Shown here piece by piece: positions 1 to 9,587 of a DNA stretch of 32,780 nucleotides. Location of the stretch: positions 1-32,780 of the forward strand of contig JAKPGL010000038.1 in assembly GCA_029550925.1 (NCBI GenBank), given 5' to 3'. A program made the translations under genes and the position numbers. The notes beneath the pieces were generated by a model. That model ran no database searches, was not told the DNA's origin, and was given only the letters and a program-made list of their open reading frames with translations. Each line of letters opens with the position of its first letter. Within the stretch, counting starts at the first letter, position 1. The DNA is from Planctomycetota bacterium. GTDB taxonomy: Bacteria; Planctomycetota; Planctomycetia; Pirellulales; Thermoguttaceae.

Positions 1-29
1 TACTGATCAAAAGAACGTTTGCCTTCCAT

Positions 30-101
30 GGCGATCCCTCTCCGTTACCATGGGCCAATTGGATTTGCTTTTTTTGCCCATATTCTGAGAGAGGGATCGC
101 C
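30..101. repeat. 13-bp inverted repeat upstream of the photolyase
   Basis: GGCGATCCCTCTC at 30-42 is the exact reverse complement of GAGAGGGATCGCC at 89-101, with 46 bp between; CTTTTT follows. It could be a hairpin terminator of an upstream gene, or the ends of a tiny insertion that removed the photolyase 5' part. The two cannot be told apart here. Confidence 0.55.
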
Positions 102-133
102 TTTTTGACAAGACGAATTAGGTTTTCGGATAG

Positions 134-1321
134 GCTCTTAGTCGGCAGGCGTGTGTGGTGATTCTGGACGAGCAGCCGATTCGGCTTTCCGGGATGCCGG
201 CGGAGGAGACGGATTGGCCGGTGCGGGCAGAGGCGGTGGATGGTTGTGGGCTTTTGCCGATCCGGGCAACCGACCAGGTCTTTCCCACGGCGTTTGCCTT
301 TCGACGTTTTTTGCAGCGAACGATTCGAGACCATCTATTGGAATGGCCGGCCGCAGAGCCGTTGGCCGAGGTGCGGTTCCCCCGGTTCAACGGTTTGGCG
401 GAAGAAATCCAGCGCCGCTGGCCGCCGGCCTGTCCGGAACTACTTCAGGCGCAGGCCGAGGCGATTGGCCGGCTGCCGATCGACCACCGGGTCTCGAGCA
501 GCCCGATGGTCGGCGGTCGTCAGGCGGCTTTGGGACGGTGGAAGCGATTCTTGACGGAGCAATTGGCCCGTTATCCGGCGGAACGGAATCATCCAGATGC
601 GGACAGCACGAGCGGTATATCGCCTTATTTACATTATGGACATATTAGCGTGCACGAAATGTTTTTCGCTCTGGCCCAGCAGGAATCGTGGACGCCGGAT
701 CGGCTTTCCCGCAAACCCAGCGGCCAACGTCAGGGATTCTGGGGCATGAGTGAAGCGGCCGAGGCGTTTCTGGATCAACTGGTAACCTGGCGCGAGGTAG
801 GCTTTAATTTTTGCACCCATCGGAGCGATTATGATCAGTACGACTCCCTGCCTGCTTGGGCCAAACAAACTTTGGCTAATCACCGAAGAGATAAACGAGA
901 CTATGTGTACGATCTGGAGGAGTTTGCTCAGGCCCGCACCCATGATCCGATCTGGAACGCCGCCCAACGGCAATTGGTCTTGGAAGGCCGACTGCACAAT
1001 TACCTGCGCATGCTCTGGGGCAAAAAAATCCTGGAGTGGACGGCCGGCCCGACGGAAGCCTTGGAAATCATGATCGAACTGAACAATCGATACGGTCTGG
1101 ATGGCCAGGATCCGAACTCCTATACTGGAATCTTCTGGATTCTGGGCCGATACGACCGCCCGTGGGGTCCGGAACGGCCGGTTTTCGGTACGGTGCGTTA
1201 TATGAGTTCGGAAAACACGGCCCGCAAGGTGCGGTTACGTCGGTATTTAGAGCGATACGGCATCCTGCCCGACCAGGGACTTTTAGAACGTCCGGGCGAG
1301 CTGTCTGCCGGCGGTGATTGA
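134..1321 (+). pseudogene. phr: Class II CPD photolyase, N-terminal half missing or frameshifted
   Basis: The open frame (GTG 155 or 158 to TGA 1321, about 388 residues) carries the C-terminal FAD-binding half and linker of a class II cyclobutane pyrimidine dimer photolyase, which repairs UV dimers with light. Seen: SGISPYLHYGHIS, the REVGFNFC stretch, DKRDYVYDLEEF, THDPIWNAAQ, LHNYLRMLWGKKILEW, LDGQDPNSY and the RPVFGTVRYMS end, in the family's order. Class II enzymes are usually about 450-480 residues; roughly the first 100 residues of the alpha/beta antenna domain are absent. This frame is closed by stops at 119 and 131, and homology seems to start near base 134. Another frame is open from base 3 to about 160, so a frameshift near 145-152 is possible, or an insertion or rearrangement at the inverted repeat 30-101. 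The rest may lie left of the window. Family assignment is firm; whether the gene works is doubtful. Confidence 0.8.
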
Positions 1322-1468
1322 TCCGACCTGGCGGACGGTAGTTCCCCGACCGGCATGGCCGGGGTAAAAGGGAAAAATGGGTTCCTTGTAAACCGAGCGA
1401 CCCGTTGAAGGCGGCTTCTGCGGAGGACTGCCACGAGCAACTAGGTCGAACAGAGGAGGACCCTCAGG

Positions 1469-3004
1469 ATGAAAAAGCCGCAGATTGTGGTCCTTGGGGC
1501 TGGCCCGGGGGGGTTGGCGTCGGCCATGGTGCTGGCCAAAGCGGGATTGCCGGTAACCGTACTGGAACGACTCCATCGGGTCGGCGGGCGCTGTTCCCGG
1601 ATTGAGCGGGATGGATTTGTCTTTGATCGGGGACCGACGTTTCTGCATTATCCTTGCGCCCTGCGAACCCTGTTCCGAAGCGTGGGCCGGGTCCTGGAAG
1701 AAGAAGTTCCTATGGTCCGCCTGGACCCGATCTACCGACTTTTCCTGAGCGACCGGGGCCATTTGGACACCTCCCGAAGCGTGCCCGCCATGGAAGCGCA
1801 AATCGCCCGTTTCCAACCGGCAGATCGGGCTGGGTTCCGAGCGTATCTTCAGGACAATATCCGCAAATTCGAGCGGGTCATTCGGGTCTTGCAGCGTCCG
1901 TTTTGTCGGTGGACTGATCTGGCCGGTCGAGAAATTCTGGGGTTGCTGCCGGTGCTACGTCCCTGGGCCAGCCTGGAAAAAGACCTGAGACGCTTCTTTT
2001 CCGATCCGGATTTGCGAATTGCGTTTACGTTTCAGTCGAAGTATCTGGGCATGTCGCCCTATCGGTGTCCGAGCATGTTTTCGGTGCTTGCCTATTTGGA
2101 ATACGCCTATGGGGTGTTTCATCCGATAGGGGGCTGCAACATGGTATCGGAGAAGTTAGCCCAGTTGGCCCAGGAGTTTGGCGCCCAGATTTTGCTCGGT
2201 CAGGATGTGGAGCAGATTGTTTTCCGTGGCCGCCGTCCGATCGCCGTCCGAACGGAACAAGCCGAATACCCCTGCGACGTGCTGGTGATCAATGCGGATT
2301 TTGCCCGTGCGATGGAACGGCTTGTGCCCAACGTGCTTCGCCGCCGATGGTCGGACGCCAATCTCCAACGCAAAAAATACTCCTGCTCGACCTACATGCT
2401 CTATTTGGGGATTGAAGGAACCTTGGACGATCTCTTGCACCATAATATCTACGTGCCGCCCCATTACCATGAGTATCTGAAGGACGTGGAAGACCGGCAT
2501 GTGCTGAACGAGCATCCGGCTTTTTACGTCCAATATGCCTCCAAGACCGATCCGACGCTGGCGCCGCCGGGTCATAGTACCTTATATGTATTGGTTCCGG
2601 TGTCCCACCAGCATCCGAATATCGACTGGCAGCAGGAGCGTCTGCGGTATCGGGAGCTGGTGCTGGATCATTTAGCCCGGATAGGCATCCCGGATCTGCG
2701 AAGCCGAATCCGCACGGAACTGATCGGCACGCCGGCCGATTGGGAGTCCTGGCAGATTTATCGGGGGGCCACTTTTAACCTGGCCCATACGCTCAACCAA
2801 ATGCTCTACTTCCGACCGCACAATCGGTTTGAGGAATTGGAGAACGTCTATTTGGTAGGCGGCGGCACCCATCCGGGCAGCGGTCTGCCCACCATCTTCG
2901 AATCCGCCCGCATTAGCGCCAAACTCATCCTGGAAGACCTGGGTCGCGATAGCCAATTCCTGCAACCAGGCCCCTTGGACCCGCCGGAAATCCATTGGGA
3001 GTAA
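1469..3004 (+). CDS. crtI: Phytoene desaturase-type carotenoid oxidoreductase (CrtI/CrtN family)
   Basis: This 511-residue FAD-dependent desaturase acts on carotenoid precursors such as phytoene or the C30 dehydrosqualene series, probably at the membrane. Seen: a Rossmann FAD site near residues 6-33 (VVLGAGPGGLASAM followed by VTVLE), the RCSRIERDGFVFDRGPTFL stretch typical of the family, and the C-terminal signature around VGGGTHPGSGLPTIFESA. Length fits the usual 490-520 residues. ATG 1469 is preceded by GAGGAGG at about the right distance, which fixes the start. It stands alone 150 bp after the photolyase, in the same direction. Pairing of a light-repair enzyme and a carotenoid enzyme is common, but co-transcription is only inferred. 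Substrate (C30, C40 or an HpnE-like role) cannot be decided from sequence. Confidence 0.85.
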   Translation: MKKPQIVVLGAGPGGLASAMVLAKAGLPVTVLERLHRVGGRCSRIERDGFVFDRGPTFLHYPCALRTLFRSVGRVLEEEVPMVRLDPIYRLFLSDRGHLDTSRSVPAMEAQIARFQPADRAGFRAYLQDNIRKFERVIRVLQRPFCRWTDLAGREILGLLPVLRPWASLEKDLRRFFSDPDLRIAFTFQSKYLGMSPYRCPSMFSVLAYLEYAYGVFHPIGGCNMVSEKLAQLAQEFGAQILLGQDVEQIVFRGRRPIAVRTEQAEYPCDVLVINADFARAMERLVPNVLRRRWSDANLQRKKYSCSTYMLYLGIEGTLDDLLHHNIYVPPHYHEYLKDVEDRHVLNEHPAFYVQYASKTDPTLAPPGHSTLYVLVPVSHQHPNIDWQQERLRYRELVLDHLARIGIPDLRSRIRTELIGTPADWESWQIYRGATFNLAHTLNQMLYFRPHNRFEELENVYLVGGGTHPGSGLPTIFESARISAKLILEDLGRDSQFLQPGPLDPPEIHWE

Positions 3005-3079
3005 CCGGCCTGCTATCTAAGACGCCGTAGCTGTCGGAAACGTGAGGCCATTCCTTAACCGACAAACGTTTGGACGCTG

Positions 3080-4150
3080 CTAGTCGGCAAGCCAATCGGC
3101 CAGGTGCTCGGCCACGAAGGCGTCGTCGGTCAGATGCGGGTACATGCGGCAGACCCGGTCGATCTGGTCGGCCTGACCGGGGCTGAGCGTTTCCGCCGGA
3201 TCCAGGCAGTAGTTGGTTTCCAAAAGGCCCTGGCGGCGCAGGACCTCATGGATGCCGGCAATGCAGCCAGCAAATCCGTTGGCTACGTCGAACAGGGCGC
3301 CGTTGGCGTCGGTAAGTTCGACGTTTCGGGCCAGGAGTTCCTGCGGCACGGGCTGGCCGGACTGGGCAACCTGTCGGCACTGGTGGAAAAGCTCTACAGC
3401 CGTCCGGGTCCAGCAGGCCCATTGGCCCAGAAGGCCGCCGACAAATCGCCGCTCCACCACCCGACCGTCCACCTGGAACCGAAACGGCGTCAATAGGTCG
3501 AGCAGAATGTTGTCGTCGTTGCCGGTGTAGAGGGCGATGTCTTCGCGGCCGCTGTCGGCCAAAGCACGAACCACATCGATCGTCTGATAGCGGTTGAACG
3601 GGGCGATTTTGACGGCGACGACCCCCGGCAATTCGAAAAGCTCCCGCCAGAACCGATAGGGCAACACCCGGCCGCCTACCGCTGGCTGGAGATAAAAGCC
3701 GAAGATCGGCAACACCTGGGCCACCCGTCGGCAGTGGGCCAGCAGCTCCGGCAGATCGGCGTCCCGCAGGGCGCCCAGGCTAAGCAGACCGGCATGGAAG
3801 CGGCATTGCCGGGCAAGTTCCGCCTCGGCCAGGGCCTGGTCCAGCCGACCGCAAATGCCCGCCACGCGCACCAACGGGGCCGGTAACGTCGTATCCAATC
3901 GGTCCAGCTCCTCGGCGGCAAACCGATAGAGCGGCTCCAACAGACCGATCTTCGGATCCCGGATGGCAAACTGGGTGGTATGCACCCCGATGGCAATGCC
4001 GCCGGCACCGGCCGCCGCATAATAGCGCCATAAGGCCCGCTGCCGGCGGGGATCCCACCGGCGCCGGCTATCCAGGGCCAACGGACTGGCCGGGATGACC
4101 ACCCCCTCGCGCAACCGCTGGGCTGCCGCCTGAGGAAGTTTTTCTACCAT
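3080..4150 (-). CDS. DapA-superfamily (dihydrodipicolinate synthase/N-acetylneuraminate lyase) protein
   Basis: A 356-residue class I aldolase-type TIM-barrel protein. The Schiff-base lysine is visible at about residue 181 (VVAVKIAPF), and the matching tyrosine lies 28 residues earlier (FGFYLQP, about residue 153), the same spacing as in DapA. It is longer than true DapA (about 290-300) and has an additional C-terminal segment after the barrel. The true substrate is unknown; such relatives cleave or form 2-keto acids of sugars or amino acids. ATG 4150 is chosen over a longer frame starting at 4228 because GGAGG lies 9 bases upstream. It is the last gene of the minus-strand run and converges with the desaturase gene 75 bp away. 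Confidence 0.8.
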   Translation of the reverse strand: MVEKLPQAAAQRLREGVVIPASPLALDSRRRWDPRRQRALWRYYAAAGAGGIAIGVHTTQFAIRDPKIGLLEPLYRFAAEELDRLDTTLPAPLVRVAGICGRLDQALAEAELARQCRFHAGLLSLGALRDADLPELLAHCRRVAQVLPIFGFYLQPAVGGRVLPYRFWRELFELPGVVAVKIAPFNRYQTIDVVRALADSGREDIALYTGNDDNILLDLLTPFRFQVDGRVVERRFVGGLLGQWACWTRTAVELFHQCRQVAQSGQPVPQELLARNVELTDANGALFDVANGFAGCIAGIHEVLRRQGLLETNYCLDPAETLSPGQADQIDRVCRMYPHLTDDAFVAEHLADWLAD

Positions 4151-4239
4151 ACAAAGAGACCTCCATAACGCAGAATCCCTAGATTTCCATCCCCATCCCG
4201 CGCACAACCAGAGTGTCTCGAAGAGCACGTTGCCTCGGG

Positions 4240-7029
4240 TTACTTTTTTTCGGAGGGGGGTTTTTCGGCAGGCGCCGGCGCGGAAGATTTTCCCAAACGA
4301 ACCTGATATTTGTTCAGGTCATAAAGGACGCTGTAGTGGATAGTGATCCCCTCATCGAGCAAATAGCACATCTTGACTAACCACGCTTGGAGATAGGCGG
4401 TGTTCATGGCCTGTCGCACGGCCTCTCGGTCTTTCTCAGGCATTCTCTTTTTGGGGTCTTGTTGAGCATCCTGTTGGAGGCGGCCTGCAGCGCGATCGGC
4501 GGTATCCAAGAAGGCGACTGCCTGATCGACGGGAGGTTTTTTCGCGAACTCTCTGAGGGGAGGACTCTTTAGCCGAGCATCCAACCGAAGCCGGGAACCG
4601 GCCAGTTGCGGCCTGATTTCAAGGACGACTCCTGGATGGTCGTTATTCGCCGCATCCGTCCACATGAAGTTCACCAAGATGGGCTTTTTCGGATTGATGG
4701 AGGAAGGTTTGGGAGGATCAAAAACCACTTTATACCGGAGTCGTTCCAGTTTTTTCTGCTCTTTATGGGTCTTCCATACTTCGGGTTCTTCGAGTTTTAC
4801 TTGTGGGGAAAAATCCAGCAGAATACGTTCCGGGTCTCCCGGCAGGTAAGGAATCTCCACGTAGAAAGGTTTCGAGGAAGGTTTCAGAGGGTGGAACTGG
4901 AGAGGAGGAACGTCGATCGGTGATCGCAGATACAAGGGGACCGTATCGGTACGGTATGTCATGTCCACCACACAATTGCGCAACAGATTCGCCTGAGCCG
5001 GGTCCGCCCCCGCCTCCCAAGCGAACAGCAGTTCTTTGGAATCGTTTTTATACTCGAAGTAGGCTACCCGTGCCGGCTCGGAGGGGCCTTTTTCTCGCGG
5101 GCCTCTGTCCAGGAACACATCCCAATGCCAGCCGGCGTCGGTGCGTTTCTGGTCCATCCGAAAGCTTAGCTGACCGCCCTTAAATACCAAATTGCCTCCG
5201 ATCAACTGAAGATACCATCGGGCCTCGGCGTCGAAGGCCAGTTTGCCCAACACATTGGGAGCGGCGGCTGAGGCTTCCTTAGGGAACTCGGGCAGGTTGA
5301 TGGGTTTGACGTTCCCCTCCGTGTCCAGAAAGGCAGCAAAGGGGCTCTTGGGGGACGGGGGTTTGGGTTCTTCTTTTTTAGGTTGTTCCTTCGTCGCCGG
5401 GGTGGAAGGTTTCTCTTTCGCGGGAGGAGTTTGATCCGGTTTGGCCGGGGGTTTTTCTTCCGGTTTGGGGGGAGGGGGGGTTTCCTTCGGTTTTTCTGCA
5501 GGTTTTTCTGCAGGTTTTTCTGCGGGTTTTTCTGCGGGTTTTTCCGCAGGTTTTTTCTCCGGGGGTTCGGTCGTAGGAGGTTTCTCCGGAGTCGGCGGAG
5601 TGGGAGGCTTTTCCTGCTTACCGGTTTCAGACGGCGGCGCTACCGGAGGCCGGGGCGGATTGAACTCAGAGGGCTCCTCTTCCACTCTGGGTCCAGCGGC
5701 CATTTTGGGCTTCCCCTTTGCCTGGGCAGAGGATCCCGAGGAGGCCTGGATCAGCAACCACACCAGCACTAGGCCCACTACGACGACGGCAGTCGCTCCC
5801 CCGGCAATCCAGACCCAGGGAGGCAAAGCGGAAAGAGGTTGTTTTTTGGGGGTGGTTTGGGCCAAGGGGGAAGCCGCTTTCTTGGCTGATTTTTCCCCGG
5901 CCGCCGATACTTCCGACTCTGGGGTATCTTTCGGAGAGGATGTTTTTGCGCCGGGTTTGGTTTTGGAGGAGGATTCTGTTTCTTCCAATTCTTCCAAGGG
6001 GACGGCTTTTCGGAGTTTCGGTTGCGGAGGTCGCCATCGGGCCAGCAGTTTACTGAGGTGTTCAGCCGACTGGAATCGGTCGGCAGGTTTTTTGGCCATC
6101 ATTTTTCGGCAGATGGCCATTAGGTCTTTCGGGGCGTCAGGGCGCAGGGAGGCGATATCCGGTGGGGGTTGGGTTTGGTGTTTGACGATCCGTTCGTGGA
6201 GGGTTCCTTCGCCGAAGGGTGGTTTGCCGGTCAGAAGGAAAAACAGGGTACAGCCGAGGGAATAGATGTCGGCCCGGGCGTCCACTTTTTCCCCCCGGGC
6301 CATTTCCGGGGCCTGATAATCCACGGTGCCTACGAGTCGGGGATCGGCCTGTTTTTGTTCTTCGGTGGAGGCGGCGAGTCGGGCCAGGCCCAAATCTAAG
6401 ATTTTGACCACGCCCTCTGGGGTAACCAATAGGTTCGAAGGTTTAATGTCGCAGTGGATCAGGTTGTGTTGATGGGCGTGGGCGAGTCCGTCGGCGGCCT
6501 GACGAATGTAATCCGCCGCTTGTTGGAAGTCGAGCGGTCCTTCTTCTTCGACCAATTGCTGGAGGTTTTTCCCTTCGACGTATTCCATGACCAGGTAATA
6601 TCGGCCCTCTTCGCAATCGACGTTGTAGGCCCGGACGATATTGGGATGATCCAAGGCGGCGATGGCTCGCGCTTCGGCCAGGAATTGCTCCAAAGCGGCC
6701 TGATCTTGCGAGATTTGTTTCGAGACCACCTTCAAGGCCACCCGGCGATTCATCATCGTATGATGGGCCAGGAAAACGCCGCCCATGCCGCCGCGGCCTA
6801 GCATCTCGATGAGTTTGTATTTCCCGAGAAAGAAGACCGTGGTTCGTCCCGCTAAAAGCTGCGCCGCCTGCCAACGGGACAAAAGCCCCTGTTGCACCAG
6901 CAGCTTAGCCAACGCTTTGACCTCGGTCGTCTCGGAAGCCCGTTGCCGGGCTTCGGCCAGTTGGGCCTCGTCCAATAGGCCGCTTTTTTCCAAGGCTTCC
7001 AAAAAAGCTTCTACTGTGGTGACGGCCAT
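4240..7029 (-). CDS. Membrane Ser/Thr protein kinase with Pro/Lys-rich spacer and unknown exported domain
   Basis: A 929-residue eukaryotic-like kinase. An N-terminal helical segment (1-65) precedes the kinase domain (about 70-335): glycine loop GRGGMGGV (78-85), ATP lysine in VALKV (100), HCDIKPSN (192-199), DLG (212-214), APE (240-242). HRD is replaced by HCD, so this is a non-RD type that probably does not need activation-loop phosphorylation. One TM follows (about 404-428), then a Pro/Lys/Glu-rich stretch with KPAE repeats (493-515), then about 340 residues of a domain I do not recognise, presumably outside the membrane. ATG 7029 has AAAGGA upstream; the frame extends to 7104 without a better site. 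It lies downstream of a second kinase gene with 423 bp between, so it may have its own promoter. The partner and signal are unknown. Confidence 0.88.
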   Translation of the reverse strand: MAVTTVEAFLEALEKSGLLDEAQLAEARQRASETTEVKALAKLLVQQGLLSRWQAAQLLAGRTTVFFLGKYKLIEMLGRGGMGGVFLAHHTMMNRRVALKVVSKQISQDQAALEQFLAEARAIAALDHPNIVRAYNVDCEEGRYYLVMEYVEGKNLQQLVEEEGPLDFQQAADYIRQAADGLAHAHQHNLIHCDIKPSNLLVTPEGVVKILDLGLARLAASTEEQKQADPRLVGTVDYQAPEMARGEKVDARADIYSLGCTLFFLLTGKPPFGEGTLHERIVKHQTQPPPDIASLRPDAPKDLMAICRKMMAKKPADRFQSAEHLSKLLARWRPPQPKLRKAVPLEELEETESSSKTKPGAKTSSPKDTPESEVSAAGEKSAKKAASPLAQTTPKKQPLSALPPWVWIAGGATAVVVVGLVLVWLLIQASSGSSAQAKGKPKMAAGPRVEEEPSEFNPPRPPVAPPSETGKQEKPPTPPTPEKPPTTEPPEKKPAEKPAEKPAEKPAEKPAEKPKETPPPPKPEEKPPAKPDQTPPAKEKPSTPATKEQPKKEEPKPPSPKSPFAAFLDTEGNVKPINLPEFPKEASAAAPNVLGKLAFDAEARWYLQLIGGNLVFKGGQLSFRMDQKRTDAGWHWDVFLDRGPREKGPSEPARVAYFEYKNDSKELLFAWEAGADPAQANLLRNCVVDMTYRTDTVPLYLRSPIDVPPLQFHPLKPSSKPFYVEIPYLPGDPERILLDFSPQVKLEEPEVWKTHKEQKKLERLRYKVVFDPPKPSSINPKKPILVNFMWTDAANNDHPGVVLEIRPQLAGSRLRLDARLKSPPLREFAKKPPVDQAVAFLDTADRAAGRLQQDAQQDPKKRMPEKDREAVRQAMNTAYLQAWLVKMCYLLDEGITIHYSVLYDLNKYQVRLGKSSAPAPAEKPPSEKK
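5489..5548. repeat. 12-bp tandem repeat encoding KPAE units
   Basis: Five 12-bp units (GGTTTTTCTGCA with minor changes) inside the kinase gene encode the AEKP repeats of the wall- or periplasm-spanning linker. The number of units could vary between strains. Confidence 0.85.
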
Positions 7030-7452
7030 GGAAACATCCTTTCGCAAAAAACCCGAGCGCCTTGCCCTTCCGGCCAACCCCGAACGTCTGGTCCTGAAGG
7101 ACAAACGCCCCTGGCATTTTGGCTTGCTCAGAAACTAGCAGAACCTTCCCGTAGAGGCTTTCTTTTAGTGTACCATTCCATCGGGGGGATGTAAACTCTC
7201 CGGGGACTCTCTCCTCCCGAGGATTTTTCCCAAAAGGGTGCGGCTGTGGTTGTTTTCGCTCCCACAGAAAGGAGATATTCCTTTTCTCAACGTCTGAACG
7301 CTTTATGTCTGAAACATTTCGGCTCTGTGGAAAGGTTCTCTGGAGAGAGGCGGATGTTGCCCATCCGGTTCGGTTTTTTCAACTTCTGGGGGCTTCCCAC
7401 CGGAAAAAGGTTCCACAGAGCCGAGCATTTCCAGAGCGGGTCTCTGGCGGGC
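7030..7452. other. Intergenic gap between the two kinase genes, with an inverted repeat
   Basis: This 423-bp gap has no convincing gene. It holds TCGGCTCTGTGGAA at 7319-7332 and its exact reverse complement at 7411-7424 (78-bp loop). These may be the ends of a short element, or a large stem that uncouples the two kinase genes. No clear promoter for the downstream kinase was found. Confidence 0.5.
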
Positions 7453-9036
7453 CTACTCCTGCTGAGAAAACTTCTCTCGCAGCCACGTTTCCCACTCCTG
7501 GGCCGTTGCCCGTCCTAATTCCGATCGGATTTTCTGCACCACATGCCCCAGCAGTTGCTGCATCTGGCGATCTTTCAGTTGATGGCGGATGGGCCACAAT
7601 TGGACCAGCAAGGCGGCTGCTTCTCGGTACTGTCCCTGCAGGGTGTAAATGCTACATTGGCCTGCCAGTCCGTAGGCTTGCATTTCGCTTTCTGGCTCTC
7701 CCAGCAAGGCGCATTCTTCGAAGATTTTCATGGCCTCCGCATAGCGACCTTCTCGCAGATAGATCCGGGCCAACTGCTGTTTGGCTCGAAAGACCAGATA
7801 CGGCTTTTCAGGAAAGTATTCCAGCACACTTTGCCAGGCTTCTTCGGTGTTCAACTGGGCCGCATAAAACCACTGTCGGAGAGCGCTTTCCTGTTGGGGG
7901 ATCATTATCCCTGGAGGGGGGGTGTCGGCCAATAAGCCGGGGTGCTGCCTAGCCTGCCACCCTGCCCAAAAGCCGCCGGCCAAGGCCCCCAATATCCCCA
8001 CCGCCCAAGCGATTCCCAGTATCCATCGGGCGGCGGTGGTTCGCCCCCTCGAAACCTGTCGAATCACCTTGGAAACCCGCTGGCTCAACTCCTCCAACGA
8101 CTCTGAGGGGGCTTCGGCCTCTCCGGTTTCGGCAATCGGGGCTTCGACCGAGGCGTCGCCGCCGCGGAGATGGGCCTGTACTTTTTCCAGATCGGCCAGG
8201 AGTTCTCGAGGGGAGCTATACCTTTGTGGGAGGGATTTGGCGAGCATCTTATGGACCACCCGACAGAGCGCCACCGGCAAATGCGGGCAAAGCGATTCCA
8301 ACGGTCTGGGTTCTTTGTGGAGGTGTTGAAACGCCAGGCTCAGCACCGTCTCCCCGGTAAACGGCGCCTGGCCGGAAAACATCTGATAACAGGTTACTCC
8401 CAGAGAATAGATGTCGCTTCGGCAGTCCAACGCCTTGCCTTCCAATTGTTCTGGGCTCATGTAAAGCGGGGTGCCTAGGGTCATGCCCGCCTGGGTTAGA
8501 CCAACCCCTTCGGGCTGAGAGAGAATGCGGGCCAGGCCGAAATCGGCCACTTTGACCTCCCCGGATCGGCTAATCAAGATGTTTTCCGGTTTGATGTCCC
8601 GATGGACCACTTCGTGTTCGGCGGCCTTGGCCAACGCCGAGGCGGCCTGCTTGAGGATCGAAAGGCCCTGCTCCACATCGGGCGGTCCATGTCGGGCGAG
8701 CCATTGCCGAAGGTTCTCCCCTTGCACATATTCCTGGGCGATAAAGTGAATCCCATCCACGCAGCCGACTTCGTAAATCTGCACGATATTCGGATGCACC
8801 AAAGCAGCCGCCGCCCGAGCCTCCCGTTGAAATCGGGCCACCGAAACCGGATCGTTGGAAAATCGGCCCTTGAGCACTTTGACCGCTACCAGCCGTTGCA
8901 AGCTGGCTTGCTCGGCCAGATAGACCTCGGCCATCGCCCCCTGTCCCAGACGGCGCAAGAGCCGAAAATTGCCCAACACCCGGCCTGTCAGGTCGGGTTC
9001 AGGCCCATCCGCAGCCGACAACCTGGATTCCGACAT
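7453..9036 (-). CDS. Membrane Ser/Thr protein kinase with TPR-like exported tail
   Basis: A 527-residue eukaryotic-like kinase. Seen: glycine loop GQGAMAEV (31-38), ATP lysine (53), HRDIKPEN (145-152), DFG (165-167), MSPEQ in place of APE, and a single TM (about 338-358). The last 160 residues are helical with a tetratricopeptide-like unit (ARIYLREGRYAEAMKIFEECALLGEPE, which is two overlapping helices). Unlike the next kinase it has a full RD catalytic loop. The start at ATG 9036 is chosen because the kinase domain begins soon after; the frame runs back to 9360 but that part lies antisense inside rnpA. The RBS is weak. It starts 57 bp after rnpA and is probably co-transcribed with it. The phosphorylation target is unknown. 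Confidence 0.88.
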   Translation of the reverse strand: MSESRLSAADGPEPDLTGRVLGNFRLLRRLGQGAMAEVYLAEQASLQRLVAVKVLKGRFSNDPVSVARFQREARAAAALVHPNIVQIYEVGCVDGIHFIAQEYVQGENLRQWLARHGPPDVEQGLSILKQAASALAKAAEHEVVHRDIKPENILISRSGEVKVADFGLARILSQPEGVGLTQAGMTLGTPLYMSPEQLEGKALDCRSDIYSLGVTCYQMFSGQAPFTGETVLSLAFQHLHKEPRPLESLCPHLPVALCRVVHKMLAKSLPQRYSSPRELLADLEKVQAHLRGGDASVEAPIAETGEAEAPSESLEELSQRVSKVIRQVSRGRTTAARWILGIAWAVGILGALAGGFWAGWQARQHPGLLADTPPPGIMIPQQESALRQWFYAAQLNTEEAWQSVLEYFPEKPYLVFRAKQQLARIYLREGRYAEAMKIFEECALLGEPESEMQAYGLAGQCSIYTLQGQYREAAALLVQLWPIRHQLKDRQMQQLLGHVVQKIRSELGRATAQEWETWLREKFSQQE

Positions 9037-9092
9037 ACGGTCCGTTCTTCGAAGAAGGGTTCCCCAACGATTCCCCGCCAGATGGAGCGCCG

Positions 9093-9506
9093 TTATTTGC
9101 TTTTTCCCGGGGGGCTTTTGGCCGACCGTGCTTCCCGTTCCCGTCGGGCCTTCTGCTTTTGAACCTTCTCGTTCACGTGTCGGGCCAGCCGCCAGAGCGA
9201 TCGCTGAAGCGACTTCAGAGGGGGAACGTCGGGCGTCTGGGGAATCACCACCAAATCCAGCCCGGCCGGCAAGTCCGCCTTCGACAACCGAAACGCCTCT
9301 CGGATCAGCCGCTTCCACCGATTCCGATGCACCGCCGGCCCCAACCTCGCCGACGCACAAATGCCAAGCCGGGGATGTCCCAGATCATTGGCCCACCCAT
9401 ACAGGACGATCCACCCGTCCGCCGCCCGACACTTCTGCTCAAAGACCCGCTGGAAATCTTTTTGCCCACGAAGTCGATAGGTCTTAGGAAACGAAAAGTC
9501 CGGCAT
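9093..9506 (-). CDS. rnpA: Ribonuclease P protein component
   Basis: 137 residues; the basic protein subunit of RNase P, which trims the 5' leader of pre-tRNAs. Seen: the family signature RNRWKRLIREAFR at 61-73, an upstream aromatic/basic start (FPKTYRLRGQKDFQRVF) and a lysine/arginine-rich tail. Length fits the family (110-140). In most bacteria rpmH (L34) lies directly upstream and yidD/yidC downstream. Here none is seen: upstream are 80 bp and a family 2 repeat, then a DnaJ-type gene; downstream is a kinase. Confidence 0.92.
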   Translation of the reverse strand: MPDFSFPKTYRLRGQKDFQRVFEQKCRAADGWIVLYGWANDLGHPRLGICASARLGPAVHRNRWKRLIREAFRLSKADLPAGLDLVVIPQTPDVPPLKSLQRSLWRLARHVNEKVQKQKARREREARSAKSPPGKSK

Positions 9507-9587
9507 CCAACGCCCTCCGGAGAAAATATGCTGAAAAGTTACCTATTCCCCAGAGTTATTTGTCTCTTGGAGGATATTTTAGGTTCC

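Noticed and set aside
3032-3064. TGTCGG/CCGACA inverted repeat between convergent genes as a terminator
   Set aside because: Six-base stem with a 21-base loop and no T-run; too weak.
5489-5548. Tandem repeats considered as CRISPR-like
   Set aside because: Units are 12 bp, contiguous and in frame with the kinase gene, with no spacers. No CRISPR array was seen in the window.
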